Both the position numbers and the translations under genes were made by a program. Below, one piece after another: positions 1 to 6,663 of a stretch of DNA of 11,354 nucleotides. Under the pieces are notes generated by a model. It made no database searches, was not told the DNA's origin, and saw only the letters and a program-made list of their open reading frames with translations. Each line of letters opens with the position of its first letter. Position 1 is the first letter of the stretch. The stretch lies in assembly GCA_041738285.1 (NCBI GenBank), contig JBGSQB010000016.1, forward strand, positions 1 through 11,354. Reading direction: 5' to 3'. The stretch comes from SZUA-521 sp041738285 (lineage in GTDB: Bacteria > Pseudomonadota > Gammaproteobacteria > Pseudomonadales > Azotimanducaceae).

Positions 1-304
1 CAACGTTGACCGTAGGCAACACGCCCGACACTACGCCTGAGCGAAGGCGCCAAGCAAGAAGCTGGTGGTGCGCCTCCGACCATGGGAGTTGCACTCAGCG
101 CGAGCGGGGCCGGCCTTCGCCGATGACGAACCGGCGCGTGACGCTATCGAGCGGAGGCGGAACAACTCAGCCTCTGAGATGGCGAACCGCGCAACAGCCG
201 CGGATTGCGCGTGATAACTGTGTTGAAGCCTCGAGCAATGTACTCGACGCCGAAACCGGCGCTCTGCAGAAGGAACGAGGCACGTCGCTCTGCTCGCCGC
301 CTAA
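1..304 (-). other. Partial third integron cassette; no gene recognised
   Basis: This sequence lies beyond the second attC and so belongs to cassette 3, whose far attC is outside the window. Read on the minus strand there are only short open frames without family resemblance. One frame is open from the attC to about base 144. Another begins with an ATG at 83-81 and is still open at base 1 (27 codons), so it could be the start of the cassette gene. A plus-strand frame at 6-359 runs into the attC and begins with TTG; it looks like a shadow. I cannot assign a product. The cassette may have a long leader, a non-coding payload or a gene starting near the edge. Confidence 0.5.
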
Positions 305-397
305 CAACCAGCATCAGCCGCGCACCAGACAGGCGACAAATTTGCGTATGCAAATTTAGTGACTGGCTGGGGCGTCGGCTGCATGCAGTGGTTAGGC
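299..397 (-). repeat. attC recombination site of cassette 2
   Basis: The 99-bp imperfect palindrome is bounded by GCCTAAC (299-305) and GTTAGGC (391-397), matching the attC core consensus RYYYAAC / GTTRRRY. Read in cassette direction (minus strand), the L-box next to the upstream core reads ATGCAGCCG. The opposing arm gives ATCAGCCG when complemented, so one G is left unpaired. That extrahelical base is the hallmark used by integron integrases to choose the bottom strand. The centre holds a second near-perfect hairpin, CAAATTTGC (337-345) against GCAAATTT (350-357). The stop codon TAA of the toxin gene lies inside the first core. Confidence 0.9.
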
Positions 398-688
398 GCG
401 TGTCCGCCAACTGTCCGGGTGTTGACTGCAGTGCAGGATACCGAGGATTTGGACATGCGTTGGCTCGACGCTGAAATAGATGGCGTACGGAAACCGGTGC
501 AACAAAGCGCGGCGAACATCGACATCGACCAGCGGATAGCTCTCAGGATTGCTTTCAATGCGGTCCACGCAGAGGAGGAACTCATCGATGAACTCGCCGC
601 CGAGTGCCTCGTGCCGATCTTCGTACCAGGCCGCTGCAACCTCGAGGTCTCTCCTCGCGCGCGGGCGTAGGAACGCATCAACGTTCAC
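392..688 (-). CDS. RelE/ParE-family toxin (cassette 2)
   Basis: A 98-residue protein resembling type II RelE/ParE toxins. Visible features are an N-terminal stretch with RPRARRDLEVAAAWYED (about residues 8-24), an acidic helix GGEFIDEFL, and the core strand RRALLHRFPYAIYF (about residues 59-72), followed by a final strand with VQILGILH. This order fits the small ParE/RelE fold, which acts either as an mRNA interferase on the ribosome or as a gyrase poison; the sequence alone does not say which. The start is GTG at 688, overlapping the antitoxin stop as GTGA, so translation is probably coupled and the antitoxin is made first. The TAA stop lies in the attC core, a common arrangement for cassette genes. 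Length is normal and nothing appears truncated. Confidence 0.85.
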   Translation of the reverse strand: MNVDAFLRPRARRDLEVAAAWYEDRHEALGGEFIDEFLLCVDRIESNPESYPLVDVDVRRALLHRFPYAIYFSVEPTHVQILGILHCSQHPDSWRTRA

Positions 689-891
689 AGGTTGCGGCGA
701 ATCGCCTCCGCTACATCACGAGCGCGTTCACCTTTAACGAGGTCAGACCGGTAAGCCGCCAAGCGCTCGCGAATCTCCGCGATATGTTCGGGATCGACCG
801 GAACATCACCAGTGTCTGCCGCGATGCTGTCCCAAAGGTCTTGGACCAGTTTGAGCCGGTCCTCGACAGGAAGGTTGTTCAGGTTCGACAT
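685..891 (-). CDS. Antitoxin of the addiction-module (PF09720-like) family (cassette 2)
   Basis: A 68-residue acidic protein starting with MSNLNNLPVEDRLKLVQDLW. The leading Leu-Pro-x-Glu-(Asp/Glu)-Arg-x-x-Leu pattern followed by a Leu-Trp-Asp-Ser-Ile helix is characteristic of the small 'putative addiction module component' antitoxins that pair with RelE/ParE toxins. The C-terminal half (about residues 36-68) has HIAEIRERLAAYRSD and a lysine/arginine-rich tail, expected to wrap the toxin. I chose the ATG at 891; a TTG at 912 in the same frame would add seven residues and is less likely. There is no strong Shine-Dalgarno sequence. The gene comes first in the pair, overlaps the toxin by 4 bp, and follows a good sigma-70-like promoter inside the same cassette, so the module can be expressed independently of its position in the array. 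Confidence 0.85.
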   Translation of the reverse strand: MSNLNNLPVEDRLKLVQDLWDSIAADTGDVPVDPEHIAEIRERLAAYRSDLVKGERARDVAEAIRRNL

Positions 892-921
892 GAAGTCATC
901 AGTTGGAAGCAAGTTGATCGG

Positions 922-950
922 AATCTACGCTCGGACCCACAAGGGGTCAA
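922..950 (-). promoter_or_regulatory. Cassette-internal sigma-70-like promoter of the toxin-antitoxin pair
   Basis: On the minus strand a TTGACC hexamer (950-945) is separated by exactly 17 bp from TAGATT (927-922). These match the consensus at 5 of 6 and 4 of 6 positions. The start codon of the antitoxin is about 30 bp downstream of the -10. The promoter lies wholly inside cassette 2, between the preceding attC core and the antitoxin. Toxin-antitoxin cassettes are known to carry their own promoters, so the position fits. This is a pattern match only. Confidence 0.6.
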
Positions 951-970
951 TCGACGAACTCGCACATCGC

Positions 971-1069
971 GCCTAACAACGGAGTTGAGCGGCCCAGCAG
1001 ACAGGCGGCAAATTTGCGCATGCAAATTTGATGACTGGCTGGGGTGTCGGCTGCATGCAGTGGTTAGGC
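971..1069 (-). repeat. attC recombination site of cassette 1
   Basis: The 99-bp palindromic site has GCCTAAC (971-977) and GTTAGGC (1063-1069) as terminal cores. It is the same length as the other attC in the window and identical to it at 85 of 99 positions. The arm next to GTTAGGC is the conserved one; most differences lie in the opposite arm just inside GCCTAAC. The centre contains a perfect 9-bp inverted repeat, CAAATTTGC (1009-1017) and GCAAATTTG (1022-1030), with a 4-base loop. The stop codon of the cassette 1 gene lies 4 bp before the site. Confidence 0.92.
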
Positions 1070-1073
1070 GACG

Positions 1074-1568
1074 TCATTGATCCCCCTCGTCGAGTAGCGT
1101 GACAACAAGTGTGAAGAAAAGCGCCCCCGAAACGAGCAACACGGAAAACAATCCCGCGAGATAGAGACCTGACGAATGTTCGGGAAGGAACACACTTGCG
1201 ACAAGCAAAAATAAGCCAACGGTCGCGACCTGCGGAATAAAGGGTACGGTGGCTGAGAGCCCTGCCTTCCGCATTTCTGCAAGTCTCCGCCACGCAATTA
1301 TCGTTATCGGCGCGAACGCAAGCGCGAACAACGCCCCGGATACGCGCCACGTCGTGACTTCGGAAACCCCCTGCGACGAAACCACAATCGGAAGCATCGC
1401 AAACGCGGTCGCCACTAGGGCGACTCGAACCATGCCAATGAGTCGATTGCGCTGAACTAGCGCCAACGGACCGGTGGCACGTCCACGAACAAACGCCATA
1501 AGGCCAGCGAAACCCGCGAACGCCACCGCCACTTGGGCGAGTGCATAGAGGGTGTCGGTATGACTCAC
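1074..1568 (-). CDS. Small multi-pass membrane protein of unknown function (cassette 1)
   Basis: A 164-residue, very hydrophobic protein with about five predicted membrane segments (roughly residues 8-28, 45-65, 76-94, 112-130 and 134-159) joined by short basic loops such as RRLAEMRKAG at 94-103. Small membrane proteins of this type are common integron-cassette cargo, but I do not recognise a named family or active site. The start is chosen as GTG at 1568, 14 bp inside the cassette from the attI junction. The reading frame stays open upstream across attI to about 1703, but that region is not part of the cassette. There is no clear Shine-Dalgarno sequence; the TTAGGCGA of the recombined core is the only purine-rich stretch in front. 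The gene fills nearly the whole cassette, so transcription must come from the integron platform. Confidence 0.75.
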   Translation of the reverse strand: MSHTDTLYALAQVAVAFAGFAGLMAFVRGRATGPLALVQRNRLIGMVRVALVATAFAMLPIVVSSQGVSEVTTWRVSGALFALAFAPITIIAWRRLAEMRKAGLSATVPFIPQVATVGLFLLVASVFLPEHSSGLYLAGLFSVLLVSGALFFTLVVTLLDEGDQ

Positions 1569-1576
1569 GGTACGTC

Positions 1577-1583
1577 GCCTAAC
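1577..1583 (-). other. attI core (primary cassette insertion site)
   Basis: GTTAGGC on the minus strand matches the GTTRRRY core and lies between the first cassette and the integrase gene, about 170 bp from the intI start codon. Unlike the attC sites it is not embedded in a palindrome: the bases on the integrase side do not pair with those inside the cassette. That is what distinguishes attI from attC. Insertion is expected between bases 1583 (G) and 1582 (T). Confidence 0.85.
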
Positions 1584-1629
1584 ATGCAATCGGTGGAAAG
1601 GGTGCGCGATCAAACATAGCCGTTTTCCA

Positions 1630-1658
1630 TCTATCCGGCGCGTCCGACACGATGTCAG
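1630..1658 (-). promoter_or_regulatory. Possible cassette promoter (Pc) between intI and attI
   Basis: On the minus strand CTGACA (1658-1653, 5 of 6 to the -35 consensus) stands 17 bp from GATAGA (1635-1630, 3 of 6 to the -10 consensus). It points into the cassette array, and its -10 ends about 47 bp before attI, where integron Pc promoters often lie. The -10 is poor, so the call is tentative. Confidence 0.3.
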
Positions 1659-1682
1659 TGTTTCGCCATTGCGGATGTCAGT
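1651..1682. repeat. 9-bp direct repeat in the attI region
   Basis: GATGTCAGT occurs at 1651-1659 and again at 1674-1682, 23 bp apart start to start (about two helical turns), 68 to 99 bp from the attI core toward intI. Class 1 attI sites carry two integrase-binding direct repeats on this side of the core, so these could be accessory integrase sites. Both copies also overlap TTGACA-like hexamers on the minus strand. The repeat is seen directly; the role is inference. Confidence 0.45.
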
Positions 1683-1750
1683 CAATACTCCGCGGCGCCA
1701 CACCGCAGGCGGTTCTCGACTACCGTCGCCGATTTCGGTAGTTCAATCAC

Positions 1751-2743
1751 GTGCCAGCCAGTCGGCTTCTCGACCGTGTGCGCGCTGCGATTCGAGTGCG
1801 GCACTATTCCATTCGCACTGAACAAGCCTATGTGTTCTGGATCCGCCGTTACATCCTCTTCCACAAGAAACGTCATCCTGAAACGCTTTCGGAGCGCCAC
1901 ATTGCGGCCTTCCTGACTTACTTGGCTGTGGATCGTAAGGTCGCACCCGCGACGCAGAACACAGCCCTGAATGCCATCGTCTTTCTGTATCGGAATGTCC
2001 TTCAGCGTCCGGTGGGAATGATCGATGGTGTTGTCAGGGCGAAGGCACCGGCGCGACTTCCCGTCGTTTTAACCCGCGAAGAGGTCAGCCGACTGCTGGC
2101 TCAGTTCGATGGTGTGCAATGGCTGCTGGTCGCAGTGCTCTACGGCTCGGGGGTGCGGCTGATGGAGGTGCTTCGGCTGCGGGTTAAAGATGTCGACTTG
2201 GACCGTCGTGTGCTGATGGTGCGGGATGGCAAAGGCGCCAAGGATCGCGTGACGATTCTCCCTGCGGAATTGGTCGAGCCGCTACAGCATCATCTGGGTA
2301 GCGTCCGACTGCAGCATGAGCGCGATCGGGCGCGCGGTGTAAGCGCCGTCTACTTGCCTCATGCTTTGGACCGCAAGTACCCGAACGCGGGCGTCGAATG
2401 GGGTTGGCAGTGGGTGTTCCCGGCTGCGAGCCTGAGCGTTGATCCTCGCAGTGGTGCGCGCCGACGCCATCACTACTTGCCGAGTACATTGCAAAAATCG
2501 ATTAAGTTGGCGATGCGGGCGGCGGCTATCGACAAGCCCGCCAGCGCCCACACGTTGCGTCATAGCTTTGCGACACATCTGCTCGAGAACGGCTACGACA
2601 TACGTACGGTGCAGACGCTGCTCGGGCATGCCGACGTCAAGACGACGCAGATCTATACGCATGTGCTCAACGTGGGCGGCAATGCCGTGCGCAGTCCTTT
2701 CTCATTTCTACCTGTGAGGAACTTAGCAACCGAGGCGAAGTAA
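1751..2743 (+). CDS. intI: Integron integrase (IntI-type tyrosine recombinase)
   Basis: A 330-residue site-specific recombinase that inserts and excises cassettes at attI and attC. The N-terminal SAM-like core-binding domain covers about residues 4-90 (HYSIRTEQAYVFWIRRY at 18-34). The catalytic domain follows, with R136 in GSGVRLMEVLRLR, a beta-hairpin lysine (K161 or K164), H267 and R270 in HTLRHSFATHLLENG, H293 in LLGHADVKTTQIYTH, and the nucleophile Y302. Residues 205-225 (ALDRKYPNAG, WGWQWVFPA) form the extra segment that separates IntI from XerC/XerD; it contacts the extrahelical bases of folded attC. Length is typical. The only start supported is GTG at 1751, because a stop lies four codons upstream. 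The gene diverges from the cassette array. I see no clear LexA box in front of it. It appears intact and functional. Confidence 0.95.
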   Translation: MPASRLLDRVRAAIRVRHYSIRTEQAYVFWIRRYILFHKKRHPETLSERHIAAFLTYLAVDRKVAPATQNTALNAIVFLYRNVLQRPVGMIDGVVRAKAPARLPVVLTREEVSRLLAQFDGVQWLLVAVLYGSGVRLMEVLRLRVKDVDLDRRVLMVRDGKGAKDRVTILPAELVEPLQHHLGSVRLQHERDRARGVSAVYLPHALDRKYPNAGVEWGWQWVFPAASLSVDPRSGARRRHHYLPSTLQKSIKLAMRAAAIDKPASAHTLRHSFATHLLENGYDIRTVQTLLGHADVKTTQIYTHVLNVGGNAVRSPFSFLPVRNLATEAK

Positions 2744-2922
2744 CCCTGCGACGGGGCCCTCTGGCGTGTCACTGGGGTCGCGGGTAGGCTGAGGGCAGCG
2801 TACGTCCGATACGCCCCGGAGGGTGTCGCGCTGAACTGTGTCACGGCAGTGTCGCGTCGAAATCGTCGCCCGCGCCGCTGTCTCATCTCAGCTCCGCTGT
2901 GGTGACCGAGGTTTCACCCGCT

Positions 2923-4911
2923 ATGGCGAGTTCCGTCAGTGACGTCTTTGTCAGCTATGCATCGGCAGACGCGGTCGTTGCCAATGCGCTTGTCGATGCT
3001 CTCGAACAGCATGGGCTGAATTGCTGGATCGCGCCTCGAGACGTGGTGCCAGGAACCTTGTATGCCGACGGCATCGTGCGGGCAATCGCTGCTACGAAGG
3101 TCTTTGTCCTTGTGTTGTCAGGGCGGGCTGCGGCTTCGACGCACGTCGGCAAGGAGCTCGAACGTGCTTCGTCCAAGGGGCGTCCAATCATTGCTGTGCG
3201 TATCGACGCTGCGCCGCTGAGCCCATCGTTCGAGTATTTCCTGAGCGAGTCCCAGTGGATCGATGTTGGAGCAACGAGCCTGGACGCCGCAGCTGCGAAG
3301 CTCGTGGTGGCGATCCGACGCCAATCGTCGGCGGATAGTTCGTCGCGTGTGGTGATCGGACCCGAGCCGCCGCGCGCCAGGCGTGGATCTGTCGCACAAC
3401 GTCGGATCTGGTTGGCTGTACCACTCGTCGCCGCCGTCGCCGCCGCGCTCATATGGCTGCTCGCTGACAAACTCACAACAGATCCATCGGCCGAGGAGCT
3501 ATCGGCGACTGAGGCTGAGGTGGTGCTCGCGGAGACGATCCCGGAGCGCTCGATAGCAGTGCTGCCATTTGCAGACATGAGCGAGAAACAGGATCAGGCA
3601 CACCTCGCGGATGGGATGGCCGCGGAAATCATCAACCTTCTTGCGCAAGTACCTGACCTTCACGTTCCTGCGCGCACGTCATCGTTCTATTTCAAAGACC
3701 GGCCGACCACCATTCCCGATATCGCGAGCAGACTCGGAGTCACGCTGGTACTCGAAGGCAGCGTTCGGCTGATCGGTAACCGACTGCGCGTGACGGCACA
3801 GTTGGTGCGCGCCGAGAACGGCTATCACCTGTGGTCGCAGCGGTACGACCGCGACCTGAAGGACGTCTTCGCGGTGCAGGATGAAATCGCCGACTCGGTG
3901 GTGCAGGCGCTTCAAATCAAGCTCATGGGCGGGGAGTTGCGCCGCCACAGAGGCGGTACGCAAAACCTAGAGGCCTATCAGTTGTATCTACGTGCGGTAA
4001 GCGCCACCTACCAAAACACGTTGTCGTCGTTGGACGAGGCCGGAAAATACTTGGACCAAGCAATCAGGATCGACCCGAGCTATGGCATCGCCTGGGCGTG
4101 GCTTTCGAATGTCACCATAGGCAAGACCGACAATTCGTCGACGACACAAGCCGTCGCCGGTTATGAACGCGCGCGGCAGCAGGCGTTGCACGCGCTGGAA
4201 CTGAGTCCGGACATTGCGGATGCGCATGGGGCGTTGACCTACATATACAGATCGCTGGACTGGGACTGGGCCGCTGCTGAAGCGTCGGGAAGGCGCGCAC
4301 TTGACGTCGATCCGACGAACCCCGACGCGCTGCAGACGGCAGCGTTGCTCTCGGTCACGCTTGGGCGCTGGGAAGACGCTGAGCAGAAACTACGGCTGGC
4401 GCTCGCACGCGATCCGCTGAACTCTTACGTCCTTTGGACACTCGGCATGACGCTTCACGGCGACCGCCGATTCGCGGAGGCCGAAGAGACGTTTCGAAAG
4501 CTGTTGGGGGCCGCGCCCGGCAACCTCGAGGCACGATGGTCCCTCGGCAGAACGCTCCTGGCGCAGGGCAAAGCGGAGGCGGCGCTGGCAATGGTGCAGC
4601 AGGAATCGAATGAGGGATATCACCTGATCTTCCTGCCGGTCGTTCTGCGCGGGGCTGGCCTCGAGGACGAGGCAATGGAGGCGCTGAAAACCCAGATTGG
4701 GGCATGGGAGCACATCGGTGCATATCCCGTGGCGAGAAGCTACGCGTATTTCGGCCAGCACGATCTCGCCCTGCAATGGCTCGAGCGTGCGTACGAGCAG
4801 AGAGACATCGGATTGCTCCTGATCGCTGGCGAGCCGATCTTCGATCCTCTGCTTCACGATCCGAGATACAAGGCGGTGTTGCGCAAGGCGAACTTGCCAA
4901 CGATCGATTGA
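2923..4911 (+). CDS. TIR-like / transmembrane / FlgO-TolB-like / TPR signalling protein
   Basis: A 662-residue protein with three modules. Residues 6-132 form a TIR-like domain: strand SDVFVSYAS, AB-loop region CWIAPRDVVPG, then STHVGKELERA, whose glutamate E78 is a candidate for the NADase glutamate. A single membrane helix follows at about 163-181. Residues 210-335 (IAVLPFADMS, LGVTLVLEGSVR, HLWSQRYDRDL) match the FlgO/TolB-N-like segment of cyclase- and TIR-linked TPR proteins. From about residue 345 come at least five TPR-like units, and the end (FDPLLHDPRYKAVLRKANLP) is typical of this class. The N-terminal domain should be cytoplasmic and the TPR part periplasmic. ATG 2923 was chosen because it directly precedes the TIR domain with GAGG upstream; GTG 2899 would add eight residues. 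The substrate or partner is unknown. It is probably host chromosomal rather than cassette-borne. Confidence 0.85.
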   Translation: MASSVSDVFVSYASADAVVANALVDALEQHGLNCWIAPRDVVPGTLYADGIVRAIAATKVFVLVLSGRAAASTHVGKELERASSKGRPIIAVRIDAAPLSPSFEYFLSESQWIDVGATSLDAAAAKLVVAIRRQSSADSSSRVVIGPEPPRARRGSVAQRRIWLAVPLVAAVAAALIWLLADKLTTDPSAEELSATEAEVVLAETIPERSIAVLPFADMSEKQDQAHLADGMAAEIINLLAQVPDLHVPARTSSFYFKDRPTTIPDIASRLGVTLVLEGSVRLIGNRLRVTAQLVRAENGYHLWSQRYDRDLKDVFAVQDEIADSVVQALQIKLMGGELRRHRGGTQNLEAYQLYLRAVSATYQNTLSSLDEAGKYLDQAIRIDPSYGIAWAWLSNVTIGKTDNSSTTQAVAGYERARQQALHALELSPDIADAHGALTYIYRSLDWDWAAAEASGRRALDVDPTNPDALQTAALLSVTLGRWEDAEQKLRLALARDPLNSYVLWTLGMTLHGDRRFAEAEETFRKLLGAAPGNLEARWSLGRTLLAQGKAEAALAMVQQESNEGYHLIFLPVVLRGAGLEDEAMEALKTQIGAWEHIGAYPVARSYAYFGQHDLALQWLERAYEQRDIGLLLIAGEPIFDPLLHDPRYKAVLRKANLPTID

Positions 4912-4930
4912 TTGGATCCGCAGGCGGTAG

Positions 4931-6652
4931 TCACTCGCCGGCAATGCGCCGAATGAATCGCTTCTTGCGGCGGTAGGGGAATACGTCGGTGACGCGGCCC
5001 TTGCGAATGCCATCTTGCAGGTCGCGCCAGAAGCTGGGTTCGAACAGCTCGCCGTGCATCTTGGTGAAGATCTCCTTGATCTTCGGTTTTGCGAACAGGA
5101 AGCGACGAAACTCTTCGGGGAATACATCGTGCGCGCCTACGCTGTACCAGGATTCTCCGGCCATCTCTTCTTCCGGTGTGCGCGGCTGCGGGATCTCGCG
5201 GAAGTTGACGTCTGTGAGATAGCAGATCTCGTCGTAGTCGTAGAACACGACGCGGCCATGGCGGGTGACGCCGAAGTTCTTCAGCAGCATGTCGCCGGGA
5301 AAGATGTTCGCGCCGGCCAGCTGTTTGATGGCGTTGCCGTACTCGTCCAGCACTTCGTGCAGCTCGGCTGTGCTGGCGGACTCGATGTAGATGTTGAGCG
5401 GTGTCATGAGGCGTTCGGTGTACAGGTGCGAGATGGTGACGAGATCTGCCGAGAGGGATACGGAGCTCGGTGCGACGCGCAGTAGTTCGTCGATCAGCTC
5501 CGCCGAGAAGCGGGCGCGCGGAAATGCGAAATGATCGAACTCCTGTGTGTCGGCCATGCGGCCGACGCGATCGTGGGTTTTGACGGTGTAGTACTTCTCC
5601 TTCACTTCTTCGCGGGTGATGTTCTTCTGCGGCGGGAATGAATCTTTGATGATCTTGAACACAGTCTGGTAGGAGGGCAGGGTGAACACCGTCATCACCA
5701 TGCCCTTGATACCTGGGGCGATGATGAACTCGTCCTTGCTGCGTGCAAGGTGGGTTAGAAATCCGCGGTAGAACTCCGTCTTGCCATGCTTGTGCATGCC
5801 GATGGATGCGTACAGTTCGGAACGGGTCTTACTCGGTAACAGTTCGTTGAGGTACGCGATGAGTGCGCTCGGGTGCGGTGCGTGCACCATGAAGTAGGAG
5901 CGGGTGAAGCTGAACACGACGGACAGTTCGTCCTCGTCGTTGATCAGCGTGTCGACATAGAGCTTGCCGCCTTCGTTGAGTATCGGCAGCACCACGGGCC
6001 AGAAGCGATCGCCGTCGACGAGCTTACCGAGCAGATAGGCGCCCTTGTTGCGGTAGAACACGGTATTGAGGATCTGTGCTTCGAGCCCTACCGTGCGCCG
6101 GATGTCGAGGCGCGATTCTGCAAGCGAACGCAGGATATTGCGGACGTCGCGATCGAGGTCCTGCCACGGCGAATCGAAGTGAAACGCAGTGAGGATGTCG
6201 CGGACGGCGCCGACCATGTCGCGGTCCAGCGTGTAGGTGGTGTAGATCGGCACGGCCGGTGCCACGGGTGCCTGCTCGAATTCGCTCCACACGAACATCT
6301 GGGTGTCATCGACTTCCCAGGATTGGCTCATGTCGCGGTTGATGGAGTTGAAGAAGGTCTCGGCAAGTTCGAAATCCGGCAACTCGCGCAAGATGGCGAC
6401 GTACGCGCGCTTCGCGTCGCGCCATTGGGTTGGCGTCAGGTTCGACGCATCGACGATGGCGCGGACGCGGTCGACCACATCGAGCGTGTGGGTTTTGTAC
6501 ATTTCGAGTCGTTCAGCGCTCGCGGCCTGCCCCTCGAGCCAGGCAGCGCGTTCGAAGCGTTGCTTCGAGGCGAGAGTGATCTCGGCAAAGCGATCGCGAT
6601 AGGCGCGGAAACCCGCAGCGATCGTGCGCGCGACCGCGCTGCATTCATCCAC
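4931..6652 (-). CDS. aceK: Isocitrate dehydrogenase kinase/phosphatase
   Basis: A 573-residue cytoplasmic enzyme that phosphorylates and dephosphorylates isocitrate dehydrogenase, switching carbon between the TCA cycle and the glyoxylate bypass. The E. coli enzyme has 578 residues. The N-terminal regulatory half contains the family pattern around GFRAYRDRFAEIT. The kinase half has the nucleotide-binding stretch APGIKGMVM (312-320), the lysine in FKIIKD (K336), the conserved HDRVGRMADTQEF (360-372), and the catalytic and metal segment NIFPGDMLLKNFG (D454) with VVFYDYDEICYLTDVNFRE (D472, D474). All key residues are present. The start is GTG at 6652; an in-frame stop lies seven codons upstream, so no longer form is possible. 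It begins 11 bp after the DUF72 gene on the same strand and converges with the TIR gene. The usual partners aceB and aceA are not nearby. Confidence 0.95.
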   Translation of the reverse strand: MDECSAVARTIAAGFRAYRDRFAEITLASKQRFERAAWLEGQAASAERLEMYKTHTLDVVDRVRAIVDASNLTPTQWRDAKRAYVAILRELPDFELAETFFNSINRDMSQSWEVDDTQMFVWSEFEQAPVAPAVPIYTTYTLDRDMVGAVRDILTAFHFDSPWQDLDRDVRNILRSLAESRLDIRRTVGLEAQILNTVFYRNKGAYLLGKLVDGDRFWPVVLPILNEGGKLYVDTLINDEDELSVVFSFTRSYFMVHAPHPSALIAYLNELLPSKTRSELYASIGMHKHGKTEFYRGFLTHLARSKDEFIIAPGIKGMVMTVFTLPSYQTVFKIIKDSFPPQKNITREEVKEKYYTVKTHDRVGRMADTQEFDHFAFPRARFSAELIDELLRVAPSSVSLSADLVTISHLYTERLMTPLNIYIESASTAELHEVLDEYGNAIKQLAGANIFPGDMLLKNFGVTRHGRVVFYDYDEICYLTDVNFREIPQPRTPEEEMAGESWYSVGAHDVFPEEFRRFLFAKPKIKEIFTKMHGELFEPSFWRDLQDGIRKGRVTDVFPYRRKKRFIRRIAGE

Positions 6653-6663
6653 GGCAGAACGTG

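Larger units (their letters stand above)
1..2743. mobile_element. Sedentary (chromosomal-type) integron, integrase end with cassettes 1, 2 and partial 3
   Basis: This span has the canonical integron layout. An integrase gene points right, a GTTAGGC core (attI) lies about 170 bp before its start codon, and a cassette array runs leftward with all cassette genes on the minus strand. Two 99-bp attC sites divide the array. Taking the cut between G and TT of each core, cassette 1 is 977-1582 (606 bp), cassette 2 is 305-976 (672 bp) and cassette 3 continues left of base 304. The two attC sites agree at 85 of 99 positions, which is typical of sedentary chromosomal integrons and unlike mobile class 1 integrons, whose attC sites are heterogeneous. 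No transposon ends, IS elements or resistance genes are visible. The left end of the array is outside the window. Confidence 0.9.

Noticed and set aside
6..359. Open frame of 117 codons on the plus strand
   Set aside because: It starts with TTG, runs into the attC site, is on the wrong strand for a cassette gene and has a low-complexity Arg/Thr/Ser-rich translation.
1009..1030. CAAATTTGC palindrome as a stand-alone operator
   Set aside because: The same hairpin sits at the same place in both attC sites, so it is part of the recombination-site structure.
1584..1750. LexA-binding site controlling intI
   Set aside because: I looked for CTGT-N8-ACAG-like and other SOS boxes and saw none that match convincingly.
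1751..2743. XerC/XerD or phage integrase
   Set aside because: The extra segment ALDRKYPNAG...WGWQWVFPA and the adjoining attI and attC sites identify it as an integron integrase.
2798..2814. Inverted repeat GCGTA / TACGC downstream of intI as terminator or operator
   Set aside because: A 5-bp stem with a 7-base loop is too short to stand out from chance, and no T-run follows.
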